This document shows positions 34,815 through 47,091 of a stretch of DNA of 64,000 nucleotides, in pieces (the first letter of the stretch is position 1; every line of letters starts with the position of its first letter). Both the position numbers and the translations under genes were made by a program. Source of the DNA: Zizania palustris (taxonomy: Eukaryota > Streptophyta > Magnoliopsida > Poales > Poaceae); the NCBI GenBank assembly GCA_019279435.1, contig JAAALK010000079.1, positions 104,575,198 to 104,639,197 of the forward strand, read 5' to 3'. Under the pieces are notes generated by a model that did no database searches, was not told where the DNA came from, and worked only from the letters and a program-made list of their open reading frames with translations.

Positions 34815-37411
34815 TGTAAGGGGGAGCAAATGGTCCAGCACCAGGTTTAGCAAAAGAACTAAACCAGTGTCGAGCCATCTACTCAAAAGACGAAAAGAAA
34901 AAACCATCAGAAGAGTTTGGACCAAAACATGGCTCAAAGCACGGTCCACGGTTCTGCCTAAAGCCTTGGCCACGAGGGCCAGGACCGTAGTCAAAACGGC
35001 CTGGAGCTCTGCCAGAACGAACACCACCATCTAGAGCACGGGCATGAAAGTCGTCTCCTCTACCACCACCTACACGACGCGGCCTGGCCTCCAGCCTCTC
35101 CCCGCGTCGAGGAACTCTCAGTGTACCACCCTACTGGTAGAACTGCTCCTGACCACCACGAGCACGCTCTGCTCTCTCTACCCGCTTCCTCCTGAAGCAA
35201 AACTCCGCAAGATGCCTGTCTCTCTGACAATACTCACAATGATAGGTGGGCATCTTGGGGTGTGGTTGAGGCTTGGGGTTCTTGGGCTTAGTGGTGTTTG
35301 GTGTAGTCTTCTTGGGTTGAGAGGGTCCAGGAAGAGAGTCGAGAGGAGTGTGGAGGTGTTTGGGTTTTGGAACCTAGATGGGCTTCTTGGGTGGAGCTTT
35401 GGGCTGTTCTTGGATCACTCCATCCTTGGGCTGACTAGCCTGGAAAGACTCAGTGGAGTGAGTCTTGGGGTATCTCTCCTTAGGAGTCATTTTACTCCAC
35501 TCCACTGCCCGGCTAATGGCACTCTCAAAGTCAGCCTTGGTGTAGGTGTAACCTACCCCAAACCCATCCTTCCTCTTAAACTACTGGATCATCATGCTAA
35601 GTTGTGTCTCTCTGGCACTGATCCAACTCAGGATAGAATGGAGGTAAAAAATTTCATTCTGAGAATCAGCTAGCTCCTCTCTCAAGGAATCTAGAACCTC
35701 CACCTGTGACAAGCAGGTCTCACACTCTCTATCTACTTGGATAGACTTCTTGGCTTTCAGCTTGATCAACTCCATTGTAAGAGACAAACAGTTCTCACAG
35801 ACAGTGGGTGTAACTGACAGTGTCTCAAGCTCTAGCCTAGTATGCGCTAGCTCAACTCTCACTCTCTCCAAACCCTTTCTGTGTACCTGGACTTCAGAGT
35901 CGACAGGTCACACAGAAGCACCTCACACTTTGGGCACTCACTGCTATCACCCAAGCAGGGGGAAGAAGATAGACTCTCAATTCTGTCGTTGGCTACGACA
36001 AGCTCACTTTCTAACTCATATATCCTCTTCTTGGCCCCCTAAGCAGTTTTTCCCGATATTTTAACTCCTGACGATTGCTTTCAACTAAATCAACGATTTC
36101 GCGCTCATAAGATGATACCTTTTCGTTGTCATCGTCGTTGGAGTCATTGGAGGAGCTCTTCTCTTCCTTATCCCCAAGAGCCATTGAGCAGAAGCTCTTG
36201 CGGGATCTTCGGCGCTGGTGTGAACGGCTCTTTGGTCTCACTCCGAAAGCCATGAAGCAAAGACCCACCGGATCGTCCTTGTCCTTCCCCTTCCTGATGA
36301 CAATCTCTTCATCGCTTGAGCTCGATGAAGAGGAAGAAGACGTGGACCACTTGGAGTAGCACTTCTCCATCTCGGCGAAGAAGGCCTTGTCGTGCTTCTT
36401 GTTCTCTCGCTGGTAGTCCTTCGGGGCCTTCTTGAAGAATTTGGTCTTTGGCTTGCCCTTGTTGAAGGAAGAGCTCTCGTGCTTGCTGGAGTCATGGAAG
36501 CCACCACCGGTGCCCTTCTTGTGTCCATTGCGCTTGGGGCAGTCGGTGATGAAGTGTCCTGGGTCACCACACTCAAAACACCCGGATTTCGTGCCGTGTC
36601 TCTTGAACATTCTTTCGTCATAAACACGACGCACCCGGTTGTTAAAAAGACACAGGTCATCGTCTCCCAAAGACTCAAGCTAGTCCTCAGTGATAGACAT
36701 CAAAGAGAACCCAGCACAGCTCACAGTAGAGGGATCAACAGAAGGTGTAGCAAGGGCCAGGGACTTTGATCCAGAGCCAGTGAAATTTGATCTCAACTGG
36801 GTATCAACCTCAGTGGCCTTCAGCTTGCTAAACAACTCAGAAATGGTCAAGGTATCATAAGAAGTGCTCTCAATGATAGAGGATACCTTGATCTCCCAGA
36901 TCTTAGGGTCCAAGGTATGGAGAACCTTGAGCGCATGCTCATGATCTGAGACTAACTGAACACCCTCAGCCTTGTTGTCCCGAAGCTTGTTTATGATCGA
37001 TTGAAAACGACCAAACAACGCTTCAACAGATTCACCCGGCTTTTGTGTGAAGTTCTCATATTCACGCCGGTAGGTCTAATAGAGCCGAGCCTTGACCTGA
37101 GCTGTCCCCTCATGGTGTGCCTGAAGGGTAGCCCAGATCTCTCTCACAGTGGTGAGATGGCTCACACGCTCAAATTCAGTGGGACCTAATCCAGAAAACA
37201 AAATGTTCACAGCTTTGTTATTGTTCAGATGTTGGGCGATGATACCAGGAGAATCACGCTCAGCAACTGGCAATATGACAAACGTAGCGTGAACACAAAT
37301 GTCCCAGATGTCCGATCTTTGTCTCATGAGATAGGCTCGCATGCGAGTCTTCCAATAATTATAGCCATAAGCTTCCAAGGACGGGACCTTTCCAGGAGAT
37401 GTCATGATCAC
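34815..37411 (-). pseudogene. Sirevirus gag, long form with two zinc knuckles and coiled coil
   Basis: It starts at an ATG at 37411 (MIMTSPGKVPSLEAYGYNYW; UBN2-type gag, DIWDICVHATFV) just after the primer site. It continues with 37018-36680 (FSKLKATEVDT). The first CCHC knuckle is CFECGDPGHFITDC (about 36570), followed by a lysine- and serine-rich stretch, an acidic coiled coil (35871-35581), and a second knuckle CEYCQRDRHLAEFC near 35220. Two knuckles with a long gag C-terminus are typical of Sireviruses. Stops or frame changes near 37076, 36675, 36050, 35580 and 35390. Confidence 0.85.
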
Positions 37412-37455
37412 TACTGGGGTTTAGAACCGGTTAAGGTATGGAAAAACCCTAACCA

Positions 37456-37468
37456 GGCTCTGATACCA
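37456..37468 (-). other. Primer binding site, tRNA-Met type
   Basis: TGGTATCAGAGCC on the minus strand, two bases from the LTR end; perfect match to the copia consensus. Confidence 0.92.
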
Positions 37469-37470
37469 CT

Positions 37471-38815
37471 TGTAGGACCGAAAGTAGCGACCAGAAGGGG
37501 GATGAATGGGCGCCTAAAAATTCTTCCGAATCAATGGCCTACTCCCAATACCCAATGCACCTCAAAAGACTTAGCAGCTAAACGTAAACAGATCGCCAAA
37601 GCCTATAAGTATCTAGCCTAGAAACGACCGGTGTCCTAGACAAAGAAACACCAATACAGTGCTAATAGGCAGAATAACAAAGCATTCAAAACATGGCAGA
37701 TCAAAGTTCTCAGAAACTAATCATCACAGCAACTAAACTGAAGATACGTAAATAGTGATGAAGAGTTACTGTTTAAACATTGTCTCCTGTTTGGTACTCG
37801 ACGAAGCCTGCAACGTCGAAGCCTGTGGTGTCGAAGCCTGCTTCGCAGTGTCGAAGCCTGCTTCGGAGTCCTTTGTCGAAGGCTGACGAAGTCTGTTGTG
37901 GAAGTGCCGAATGTTTGTGGAGTCTAGGCTAGTTCGAGTGTGGCAGAGTGCGAAGCATGCTTCGGAGCGAAGTGCCTTGTGCGAAGTATGTAACTACCGA
38001 AGCCTACTCCGAAAAGCACATTTCGAAGCTACAAAGCTTAACACAAGAAAAATCAACTTCGACGCAAAGCAGAGAACAATCGTGGCCTGTGACACCACCT
38101 TCCAAGTTAAATTTCTCGAGGTATGACTACCGGAGTAGTGACCTTCGAAATACAGACCAACTCCAAATCGGAGCCCTCTGAAGCTCTCACACAAGAAGAC
38201 GAAGCCTAGAGACAGACTTCGAAATACAGCCTTCGAAAGCTCAAACTGAGATCCACAACAACCGAAATGAAAACAGTCAGAAACCTTAGTAACACACTCC
38301 GAGTGAAGTCAACCAGAGAGACAAGCTTCGAAGCTTACTTCGAAACCTGTCGAAGTATGACAGAGTAAAAACTTCAAACAGTGCACACTTCGAAATAGGG
38401 TCCAAAACTCAAGTTCAGATCGAAGTCTGATCGAAGCCTACTTCACAGAAACTGAAGGACTTCGAACACAGTACGGGGCTCCATCAGAAACAACAAGAGA
38501 CATGCTAGACCCTATCTCCTTGATCAAAAAGCCATGTCAGGAAAAAGCAAAGGCTAGAAAACTAGCATATTGTAGCTAAAGGAGACAGGTACTACTTTCT
38601 GCTACAGGAGCACGCAAGAAGAACTAGTATTCCTCAACCGAAGAACAGAAGCAACCAGAGAAGACTATTCGCACGGTGACAAAAACTTGTAGGCACACAA
38701 AACGATGAAGTAAAGCTTACTTCGAAACCTGTCAACGTATGATAGAGTAAAGACTTCAAACAGTGCACACTTCGAAACAGGGTCCACAACTCAAGTTCAG
38801 ATCGAAGTTCAAACA
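37471..38815 (-). mobile_element. 5' LTR of the Sirevirus, outer part lost
   Basis: 37471-38715 is nearly identical to 28187-29433. After GATGAAGTAAAGC the sequence jumps to TTACTTCGAAACCTGTC, a diverged second copy of the segment found at 29050-29150. It then meets Tat-like DNA near 38816. The U3 and TATA of this LTR are therefore missing. Confidence 0.9.
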
Positions 38816-39232
38816 GTGTGTATCATGTGAAGTGATGTCCTCATCATGAATGGTATGGAAAAGCACCTTTTCGCCATCAATTGCACCGGTGCGGTACCTA
38901 GGGATCGCTCAAAGGTTCCTGAACCGTGCTGCAGAAGACAAAGCAAGAAAAAAAGTAAGTGAAGCGACAACGCCAACTGTTGTCTCCCCGCGCGGTAACT
39001 TCCACCTGTAGGGAGGCTACGCGATTTTAAGATCAACTACATCAACGGTAAACTCCCCCAAAGAAGATATTTTGAGACTGAAGATCATTCTTCTAAGGAA
39101 CTTCAACCTCGGGGGCTGCACTCGGTAGGTTCACCTAGGCGGTGAACCGGTCGAAGACATGACTACATCAAAGGTACTTGGAGCTCTGCCCAACAATTTG
39201 AGCACGGCGCACAGCGAAAAGAGCTCTGGGAC
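38816..39232 (+). mobile_element. 3' internal end of a plus-strand Tat/RIRE2-like element
   Basis: Contains CTCGGGGGCTGCACTCGG and ends with the purine-rich GAGCTCTGGGAC just before the LTR start TGTTGTTAGGG. No ORF. The same element contributes the antisense ORF at 27299-28000 on the other side of the Sirevirus. Confidence 0.7.
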
Positions 39233-39577
39233 TGTTGTTAGGGATATGATCCAGGGTACCCCTCCGTGTGGTTTCACTCAAACCGCCGACTGCTGGCTAG
39301 GCCAGCCCATGAAGGACTTTCAATTGCCAAGCATCCCACTCGGAAGCAAATGCGCCCGAGTGGTGAGATGCCAATGGTCGGTCTAGGGTCTTACGCCCAA
39401 TGGTTATCTCCCATCAACGCCAACGATTACCTCCAATCAACACCTACGTCTCTTTGAGAGTCATTTAGCACCAAATAAAGGCAGTTATGTTGGTAGTTAT
39501 GGGGCTGTTTCTGCATGCTATCAATGTCACAGTTAATTCTTGTAACTCCCCAGTCCTTCTCATATAAAAGGATTAGG

Positions 39578-41227
39578 TGAGGAGCCATATTGAAGATCAT
39601 GGGCCTCATGGATCTAGAAGTGATGAGTGATTGTCAACGGAAGTCAACGATGAAGAGAGAGAGGAAACAAAGATGAGACGAGACTTGTTGTGTCTTGGGA
39701 TGCGTGTTACTCAGGTACACGGGCGGCGAGCGACTGCCGGGTAGAGGGGACGCGGAGTCAGGCCGGCCCAAAGCGGGTACATGGGTTAGGAACGGTAGGA
39801 GATCCTCTAGTCTGTTGACCGGGTTTGACTCAGGTAAATGGGTGACAAGCGATTGCCAGGCTGAGGGAGCTACAGAATCAGGCTGGCCCAATCCAGGTAC
39901 CCGGTGCGAAGACAGCAGACGCTTTGTCAGTTTCGGTGTAAAACCAACGCATTTATCCAGACCACCCATCAGAGATCCGACGGTCCTGAAGTGAAGCCAT
40001 AGCTGCTACAAAAGCTCCGCGTCAGGACAAGCTATCTGTAGATAGGATTTTACTATTTTTCCCGTTGGACCCGCAGTTTTATTTTTGCGTCTGTGTGAAA
40101 TTTACCCTAGGTGTAAATGTGTCTTTTCCACTGTTTGAACTGCCTATATAAAGGTTGTGTGTATCCCCTATGGTTTCCAACTCACTTGAAAGAAAATTTT
40201 GAGTTCACTTTTTTGTCTCCTGCATTTTCTCCTTCCTCCCACTACGAACATTGTTTCCTATAGCATCCTTCCGCCGCCACAGTACCGCCAGCACTAAATT
40301 TCATTTAGCCTCGGTTTTTTCTCTCCGGTTCAATTCTTCTCAAGAAAATGGTGGCCTGGCCACCTGGGTGCTTGATTGCTCCCTGGATGCTGATTGCTTC
40401 CTGGCCACTCTGAGCACAGTGGGTTGTGATCGAAGTTCCCAAGGCAGAGCCAGCATGAGGGCGAGGGAAGCCGCTCTCCTGTGACTTGGTTGACGCCCCG
40501 TGCGTGGCGTCCTGGCGCTCGTAGCCGTGCGCTCGGGCTATCTCCGATGGGATTTTCTGGAAGTAGCATGTGGCATCTGGTACTGTTGGGTGCACACTAC
40601 GCATTGATCCGTGGCACATGGCGATTGCAGCAAGACGCAGGCATTGAACCAACACACTGTTTTTAGTGGGAGAAGTGCACACATGCCAATTGTTTGGCAG
40701 AATGCACAAATAGGAGACAGCCAATAGAACAGTATATTATTCTCTCAATTCTCGTGCACTTCTATTTTATTTTTCTGAATATTCATGAATAGATTAATTA
40801 ACTACAAGCACTTTTATTTATTGCATTTATTTGGTCCAAATTAAATGTGTCAAATATTGTGCTCATTTCATATCTTTCAGAATACTTGTGAATTGTGTAC
40901 GTTTTATCGACACTTGATGATTTGCATGTCTAGTTTGTGAATGTTGGTTGATCTGACTTTAAGCACTGTAGTGGTGTCTTTTTAATTAGGACACCAGTCG
41001 TTTTTAGGCTAGATTATTTTCAGTGCTTATGATCTCTCAGATTGTCGCATCACATCATATTTTGACAAGAGAGTGATAGTGCTAGTTTCTTCTGTGTTTT
41101 TTGGTCTAAGTTTTTGGTTATGTCTTGAGGTGCGTTGGGTGTTGGGAGAAGGCCATCGATTCGAAAGAATTTTTGAGACACCCATTCACCCCTCCCCCTC
41201 CCCTTTGATCGCTACTCTTGTCCTACA
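39578..41227 (+). mobile_element. Solo Sirevirus-type LTR (1650 bp) with TSD TTAGG
   Basis: Starts TGAGGAGCCATATTGAAGAT, ends CGCTACTCTTGTCCTACA. Flanked by TTAGG at 39573-39577 and 41228-41232. Homologous to 28187-30245 but diverged and without any internal sequence. It arose by LTR-LTR recombination. Confidence 0.93.
40145..40153 (+). promoter_or_regulatory. TATA box of the solo LTR
   Basis: TATATAAAG in CTGCCTATATAAAGGTTG. Confidence 0.6.
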
Positions 41228-41502
41228 TTAGGGGAGGCCCTAATAAGGGCACGATATGATAACACAACACATCATCATATCACAACACCCCGCATTCATT
41301 CATACACACACAGGAGTAGGGTTATTATCCTTCAGGAGACCCGAACCTGTCTAAAACTCTCCCGTGTCCATCTCCTTATTATTTTCCCCATTTTCTGCCC
41401 CTCTTGACCAGGGTAACCATCGAATACATAGCCGTGACTCCTCCCTTCTACCTTCACAAATCACACTACGGGTACCCCCTGTAGGCTTGTTGTTCCCATG
41501 CA

Positions 41503-42769
41503 ATGACAACTCCCACTTATAAATAGGCAGGGAACCAAATTAAATTTTCACGCTTTCATTTTGTGCATGCCCTAACCTTAGACTCTTGTTGTTGCCATCG
41601 CCTTTGTCGTGCTCCTTGCCGCTTCGACGCCCTCCGCACCTCCGCACATCGGTTGCATTCTCATTCTCATAAGTTTGTTCACGCTTACTATTAAATATCA
41701 GTTTATACATTCATTTATCCAAAAAAATCGTTATTGAATTTGTGAATTAGGGATATGACAAATATTCGAAGCGATCTACATATATCAACATATGTTACTG
41801 ATAGTTGTTTAATAAGGGTCAATCATCTAGTTAACAGTGGGCATCACTAGATTTATAAATTTTTGAACATTGCATGTACTATTTATTGTGTTAATAAACT
41901 AAAGCGACATTACCTTACTGTTGTACTATTTATCAAAAAGATTTTGTGATATCAATAACATTCGTGCTAGTGATACCCTCCAAATAATGACAAGAGATGG
42001 GTGCACACTGAGGTTGATGTTGTGAACTATGCGGGCGGTGGTAGGATATGTCTCCACAAAGGGTTGCGTGAATTTAGTATAAGAGGTTGCCCAATACAAG
42101 GGGACTATTTGGTATTAACAATGGGACATGCCCCCATTGACTGTTATGGCCAAATTCTACACTAACTTTAGTGATGGGAAGACTCCAACGGCCATCAAAA
42201 TGGAGGACAACAATAATAGTGGTATACATAGAGAACTGACATTATTACACATGCACATGTTTTGTTTATGTTCTTATTATGGTTTCTTATAATGTCAAGG
42301 GAGGGTCCTTGCAATGTTGAAGACAGGAATGGGAAGCAGATAGCCAGGGAGGTCGACACCGACCAAATAGATTAATTGAAGCACGCCTGTTATTTTGGCA
42401 ATCCAACAGATGTAACTCCGACAAGAAATACACTCCCGCAAGATATCTGGGAAGGTTTATCCTTCGAGAGTCGGTTAAATGTCTGTACAATAAATAACAC
42501 GATCATCAACAAGAAGTCGGTGGTAAGTGATCTCCACATGTAATTGGTTAACTAGATCATCAATACAGATAGCCTTCTCTAATAGCTTTGTTTTAATTTT
42601 ATTTTTATAGTACTTTTCAAGGTAGTATTGTGAAAAGTATATCACACCTCACCTACACTACCTGACCACTAAGATTTAGGTGGCAGTAGTAGGGTTTGAG
42701 GCAGTCCCAATTGCGGTGCATAAAGCGACGGATGGACAGTGCTATCTAACTAAAGGTTTAGGACAATTT
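41503..42769 (+). pseudogene. Outer CACTA copy: promoter and decayed B3-like gene
   Basis: Plus-oriented homologue of the minus-oriented gene at 48710-49805. TATA (TTATAAATAGG) is at about 41517-41527 and the first ATG at 41755. Exon 1 ends GGGCATCACTAG, where the homologue has a glutamine codon, so it carries a stop. Exon 2 near 41955-42225 has a one-base insertion near 42135. Exon 3 (about 42305-42520) ends KKSV before GTAAGT with an internal TAA. The last exon breaks off at 42769 after TKGLGQF. The left edge abuts the Tat-like LTR at 41502, so the CACTA terminus is lost. Non-functional. Confidence 0.7.
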
Positions 42770-44234
42770 CATTCCATACAACTTTAACCAATTTAATTAA
42801 AATGCTTCTACTGTTTGTTTTATTGTTTTCTTTTAATTGTTTATTATTCTCATTTTGTGTGCCTAGAAGGTTATGACACTGTCAAGGAGCCAGAATATTT
42901 TCCCGAGGTTCCACCATCTCCATTCACTAATCAAGGCAAGTCACCACCACAAATTTTTGAACATATTGAACCCAGTTTTATTTAAAATATCACTAAAATC
43001 CATAGGTTATAAATGCATTAGTAAAATTAAATGTCTTACAATATAATTATTAGCTCCCTGACCTTGATGTGCAAACCCAAGCCATGATATTGAGCCTAAA
43101 CTCCTTGTCACCATTATATCTAGAATTATTAGTTAGTATCCAATGTATTGACACAACTGCTATAGGCTAAAAAATAAGTCGTAGATACTTGGAATTCTAT
43201 TATATGATCCCGTTATTTCTCTCATCTCTGGTATTCAGTTGGTCTTGGAGTTTTGGTTAAGGATGTTAGCATGGTGTGTTCCGGGTGCAAGCGAGGGCGT
43301 TGGTTAGTCACACCCGGGGCACTATAAGGACCGGTCTACGGGATCTGTTGCAATACACTTCCGTACTAACCACAAGTCTAGTGGGTAAGTCTTAACTGGA
43401 GGTATGGGACATTCCAACTTGAGGCACCAGTTGGTGGGGTCAAGTAGCAACTGCGGGTAACTTGTACCGAGGAGGCACAAAAGGGGGCACGACGTTGGTC
43501 CAGTGCGCTGGCACGCCGGCTAAACCTAGAGTGGGTGTTATCGAATTGGAGCATTTCATGCTAAAGGTTTTAGCATGAGTTCATGTGACTTGGGTCATCT
43601 AAACACACTGCGGTGTGTAGGGATGAGTGCCTTGTGGGTATAGTAGTACACCTATGATCAGAGTTTAAATCTTTTCGAAAATCCGAGCCCACGGTCAAGG
43701 GCGGGTGGCGTGACATCCCACAGTTAGTTTACAATTATGAGTGTTGCATGATGTTATGGCATGTAAGGACCGTTGAGTGAGGAGAGATTTACTCCTCGAG
43801 TTAGAAGATGATACATTATTCATGGTTTAATTTATGTACGAATAACCTGATCACATTAAATTCTTAACACTAAAAATGTATTTTTCCACACTTTAAGCTA
43901 TCACCTTCCTTTGATATTACCCTACATTATTATTGCATTTTGGGTGGCTTGTTGAGTACTTTTGTACTTATCCCCATTGGTTAAAACTTTTAAACGATGA
44001 GTTCCATGAAGACGGAGGTCTAGAGTAGCTATCCCAGTCAAGGATGCGAGTCCTAAAGAAAGATGTTCATCACCAAGATTTTTTTCCTTTTATTATTAAT
44101 TATGTGTAATAAAATGGCCTGCGAGCTATATTTTGTTTGTCGTAAGACGTGGTCATGTGATGAACATTTTGTACTTATTGTCTTTCTTTGGAAATTCAAT
44201 AAAGTCCCGATTTTATTGAAATCGGGGCGTGACA
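42770..44234 (+). mobile_element. Truncated Tekay-type LTR fragment
   Basis: Ends AAATCGGGGCGTGACA exactly like the LTR at 2250-5204 and has AATAAA near 44199. 42860-42950 and 43560-44234 align with 4150-4240 and 4520-5204. The 5' part is missing and no TSD is found; the left border with CACTA DNA is approximate. Confidence 0.82.
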
Positions 44235-44316
44235 GCATGGCCATTCACCATGCTGCTCTTGCCTGGACGCTGCCATGTAGGTGGTGGTGCTCCTTAGGCT
44301 TCCCATGGTGGTGCAC
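44235..44316 (+). mobile_element. Outer CACTA copy, internal fragment
   Basis: Resembles, in reverse, 47835-47875 within the inner CACTA element (ATGGC.ATTCAC, GCTGCCATG). It continues at 46741 beyond the solo LTR. Confidence 0.55.
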
Positions 44317-46740
44317 TGTCAAGACCGGGAATAATACCTTCTCGAACCCTTTGTGCATTAAGTCCCTGTCCCAGGAAAAGGCAGGGTACACAATAACAAG
44401 TTGATACAACAGAGTTCCACGTGAGTTAAATGAAATTACACTTAGTCATTTACATGGCCTACACAGCGTGAACAAAGATTAACTAAGAAAATCATAAGCA
44501 GCGGATAAAGGCCTTTTCCCCCACAAGCACTCGAGTGCGGTCAAGCCTCATGCCTCCTATTCGTCTTCATCGGAGTAGATCCCTTCAACTTCTGGAGAGG
44601 TTTGAAATGATGGGATGAGTACATTGGTACTCAACAAGCCACCTGAAACGATGAAAATAATGCAAAGGAATAACAAGGATGGCATAATAGGGTTCATTTG
44701 TGTAAAGTTGATTTTTAGTTAAAATAATTGTAAAACATCTACAAGTAATAAATACTAAACTATGAACAAATTTCAATTAAAGTAGTGAACCAACACCGGT
44801 AGGTTACCACCACCTACAAGATCCTTAGGTCCCATCCCAACCATCATACCATAATTAATGTGGAAGGTTATTCTAACCACGAAAACATCACTTTGCTCGC
44901 CCTTGACCGTGGGCTCGGATATTCGAATAGATTTTAACTCTGGTCAGAGGTGTACAACTTTACCCACAAGGCATAGTCTCGGTTAGTGTTAGGATACCAC
45001 CACAATACTCTGACCCAAGGCCATGCCAAGGCTCTTTGCATACCGTACAAACATACAAACACCCGCTAAGGTTTTGTTTCCCATAGGGCCAACCCTAGTC
45101 AAGTAAACCCCCTCTTGCGCCAAGTGACATTAAAGCCTGGGGCTGCGACCCACCAAAAACCATCACCCATCATACCACTAGTGTTGTAAGCAAGTACAAG
45201 TAATACTCTAAGCTAGGTCATACCCATTAGACTTGTGATAGTACAAAAGTGCATTGCAACCATAGCCACGGACCGATCCTTAATCGCTATGGGTGCTACA
45301 TCCCAAAACACTAGCATGCACTCATGACCAGCCCTTTTTAGTATTTTAATTGTTCAAGTTTTAATCCAACCCCTAACGGTAGAAACCCTACTGTAAGGTC
45401 CAATTTAATCAACATGGATGATACAACATTTATCATAAAAGGGATGAATAATTGGCCCATTTAAAAATACTAGTTGAACTAAGCATAGCTAAGTAGTTAT
45501 TCCTATGTTGATCAACTCCACCCTTATTAAGGTATGAGTTGAACCAGTACTTTGCCTAGGTTGACAAGAGGTATGGTAGTAATTGAACGGGGCCATAATT
45601 AATATAGTGGGCATAGCTAAATAGTCATATTAGCATATTATAGTCCTAATAATCATGCATGAAGCTAAAGCAAAATAATTTATAAAAACTAGGATTCAAC
45701 ATGTTCAACTTTTTAGTTAGCTTGCCTTGATCCACGAAATCTTGGTCTTCGACGAAGTACGCTTCCGGAGGTATGAAATCGGCGGTGTCTACGCATTCAC
45801 ATACATAAATAATGCAAAACAGTACATCAATACACATGAACAGTACAAAAACAGTGCATAAATAGATTCTCTATGATTTTATGAAAATGTGGCAATTTTA
45901 ATCACTCCAAACGGAGCTAGGATGAATTAGTTATGCATTTTAGAAGTTTTAACTCAGTTTTGAACTGAAACAGTACTACTACGCAGAACAGATTTTAAAT
46001 ACTACAGAATAGAGAGTCTAAATCGCAAAACTGCCAAAACAGAGCATGCAGTAGCTAGCAGGGGCGCACGAGGCGCGATGGCCAGCACGATGCAGCGATG
46101 GCAAGCGCGCGGCGCGGAGCGGCGACTACCGTGGGGTGCGGGGCGCGGGGCGGGCGACATCCGTTGTGGTGTGGCGCGGCCGTCGTGGCGTGGCGGGGAT
46201 GGTGCGGCCGGAGCGTGGCCAGCGGCCAACATGCTGCGTGGTGCGGCGGGCGGCTTCGGCCTCAGGATGACGAGGAGGGAGAAAGGGAGAGGAGAGGGAC
46301 CTCACCAAGGGCACGATGATGACAACAAGGCTCCGGCGACGGGAGATCTCAGGAGAAGAGAAATGGTGGAAGTGAGTGGGAAAATGGAATGGAGAGACGA
46401 GGGGGCTACCAAATAAACACGTCCGGCGTCGTGGGAGCGGCCTCGATGCGACGTGGGCGACGGGGTCAGAATGGCTGCATGGGATCCATGGGAGGAGGTG
46501 GTTCGTGCATGGGGAGTGGAGGAGAGAGAAAAAGAGGAAGGTGTGAGGAAGGAGATGACAGGTGGGTCCCACGCGTAAGAGAGAGAGAAAACCTAAAGAG
46601 AGAAATAAATCCGAAAATATATATATAATTCTGGAAAAAATATCTTTTCATAATTCTGAATTATTTTACGAAGAGCCAAAATATTGTTTTTTTGTTCTTA
46701 ATTTTAATTTATTTATGAATTATTAAACACGGGCGTTACA
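44317..46740 (-). mobile_element. Solo gypsy LTR (2424 bp) with TSD TGCAC
   Basis: On the minus strand it starts TGTAACGCCCGTG and ends CCCGGTCTTGACA. Direct repeats TGCAC flank it at 44312-44316 and 46741-46745. It shares the conserved block GAGCCCACGGTCAAGGGC with the two Tekay-type LTRs and is a diverged relative. GC-rich tract 46060-46260; no coding sequence. Confidence 0.93.
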
Positions 46741-46745
46741 TGCAC

Positions 46746-47091
46746 TAGTGCTCCTCGAGCTACCCATGGTGCTTTTGCTCAAGTTGCACATGGTGCTTCT
46801 CCTAGGACACTATTCAAGCTCTTGATATCGCATAAGTTATCTGTTAGTTAGAAGCCATGAACCATCTTATGTATGGATCTTTGTTTTAACCATGTTCTTC
46901 AAGATAACGAGTTAGAAGTTAATATATGTGATACTAATTTTGTAATGAATCTTCTGTGATGAATTTTCTATGATGTGCTTTGGATGTTTCATATGTGGGC
47001 TGCCAAATTCAGGATACAACCTAATTTTTTTTTGAAATGACCATAATATTAGTGATGGGTGATAATAATCATCTGTCATTAAAGAATACAT
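46746..47091 (+). mobile_element. Outer CACTA copy, 3' subterminal fragment
   Basis: Matches 47516-47800 of the inner element in reverse (GGCTGC..AATTCAGGATACAACCT; TCTTGATATCG), followed by TTAGTGATGGGTGATAATAAT subterminal repeats. It ends CAT, the TSD of the next element. Confidence 0.65.

Larger units (their letters stand above)
28187..38815 (-). mobile_element. Sirevirus-type Ty1/copia element, nearly complete (10.6 kb)
   Basis: Reads right to left: truncated 5' LTR 37471-38815, tRNA-Met primer site, gag with two zinc knuckles, protease, integrase, RT and RNase H, long 3' non-coding region with repeated purine tracts, full 3' LTR 28187-30245. The shared 1.24 kb of the LTRs differ by only a handful of bases, so the insertion is young although pol carries stops. 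The flank left of it is CCTGC; the right TSD is lost with the outer part of the 5' LTR. Confidence 0.93.
39233..41502 (+). mobile_element. Tat/RIRE2-like 3' LTR, split by a solo LTR
   Basis: The parts 39233-39577 and 41228-41502 together align with the minus-oriented LTR 25766-26378. Start TGTTGTTAGGGATATGATCC, end TTCCCATGCA. TATAAAAG at 39563-39570. Confidence 0.85.

Noticed and set aside
44063..44404. 113-residue plus-strand frame across a Tekay LTR end
   Set aside because: Spans the LTR border into CACTA DNA, so it cannot be a real gene.
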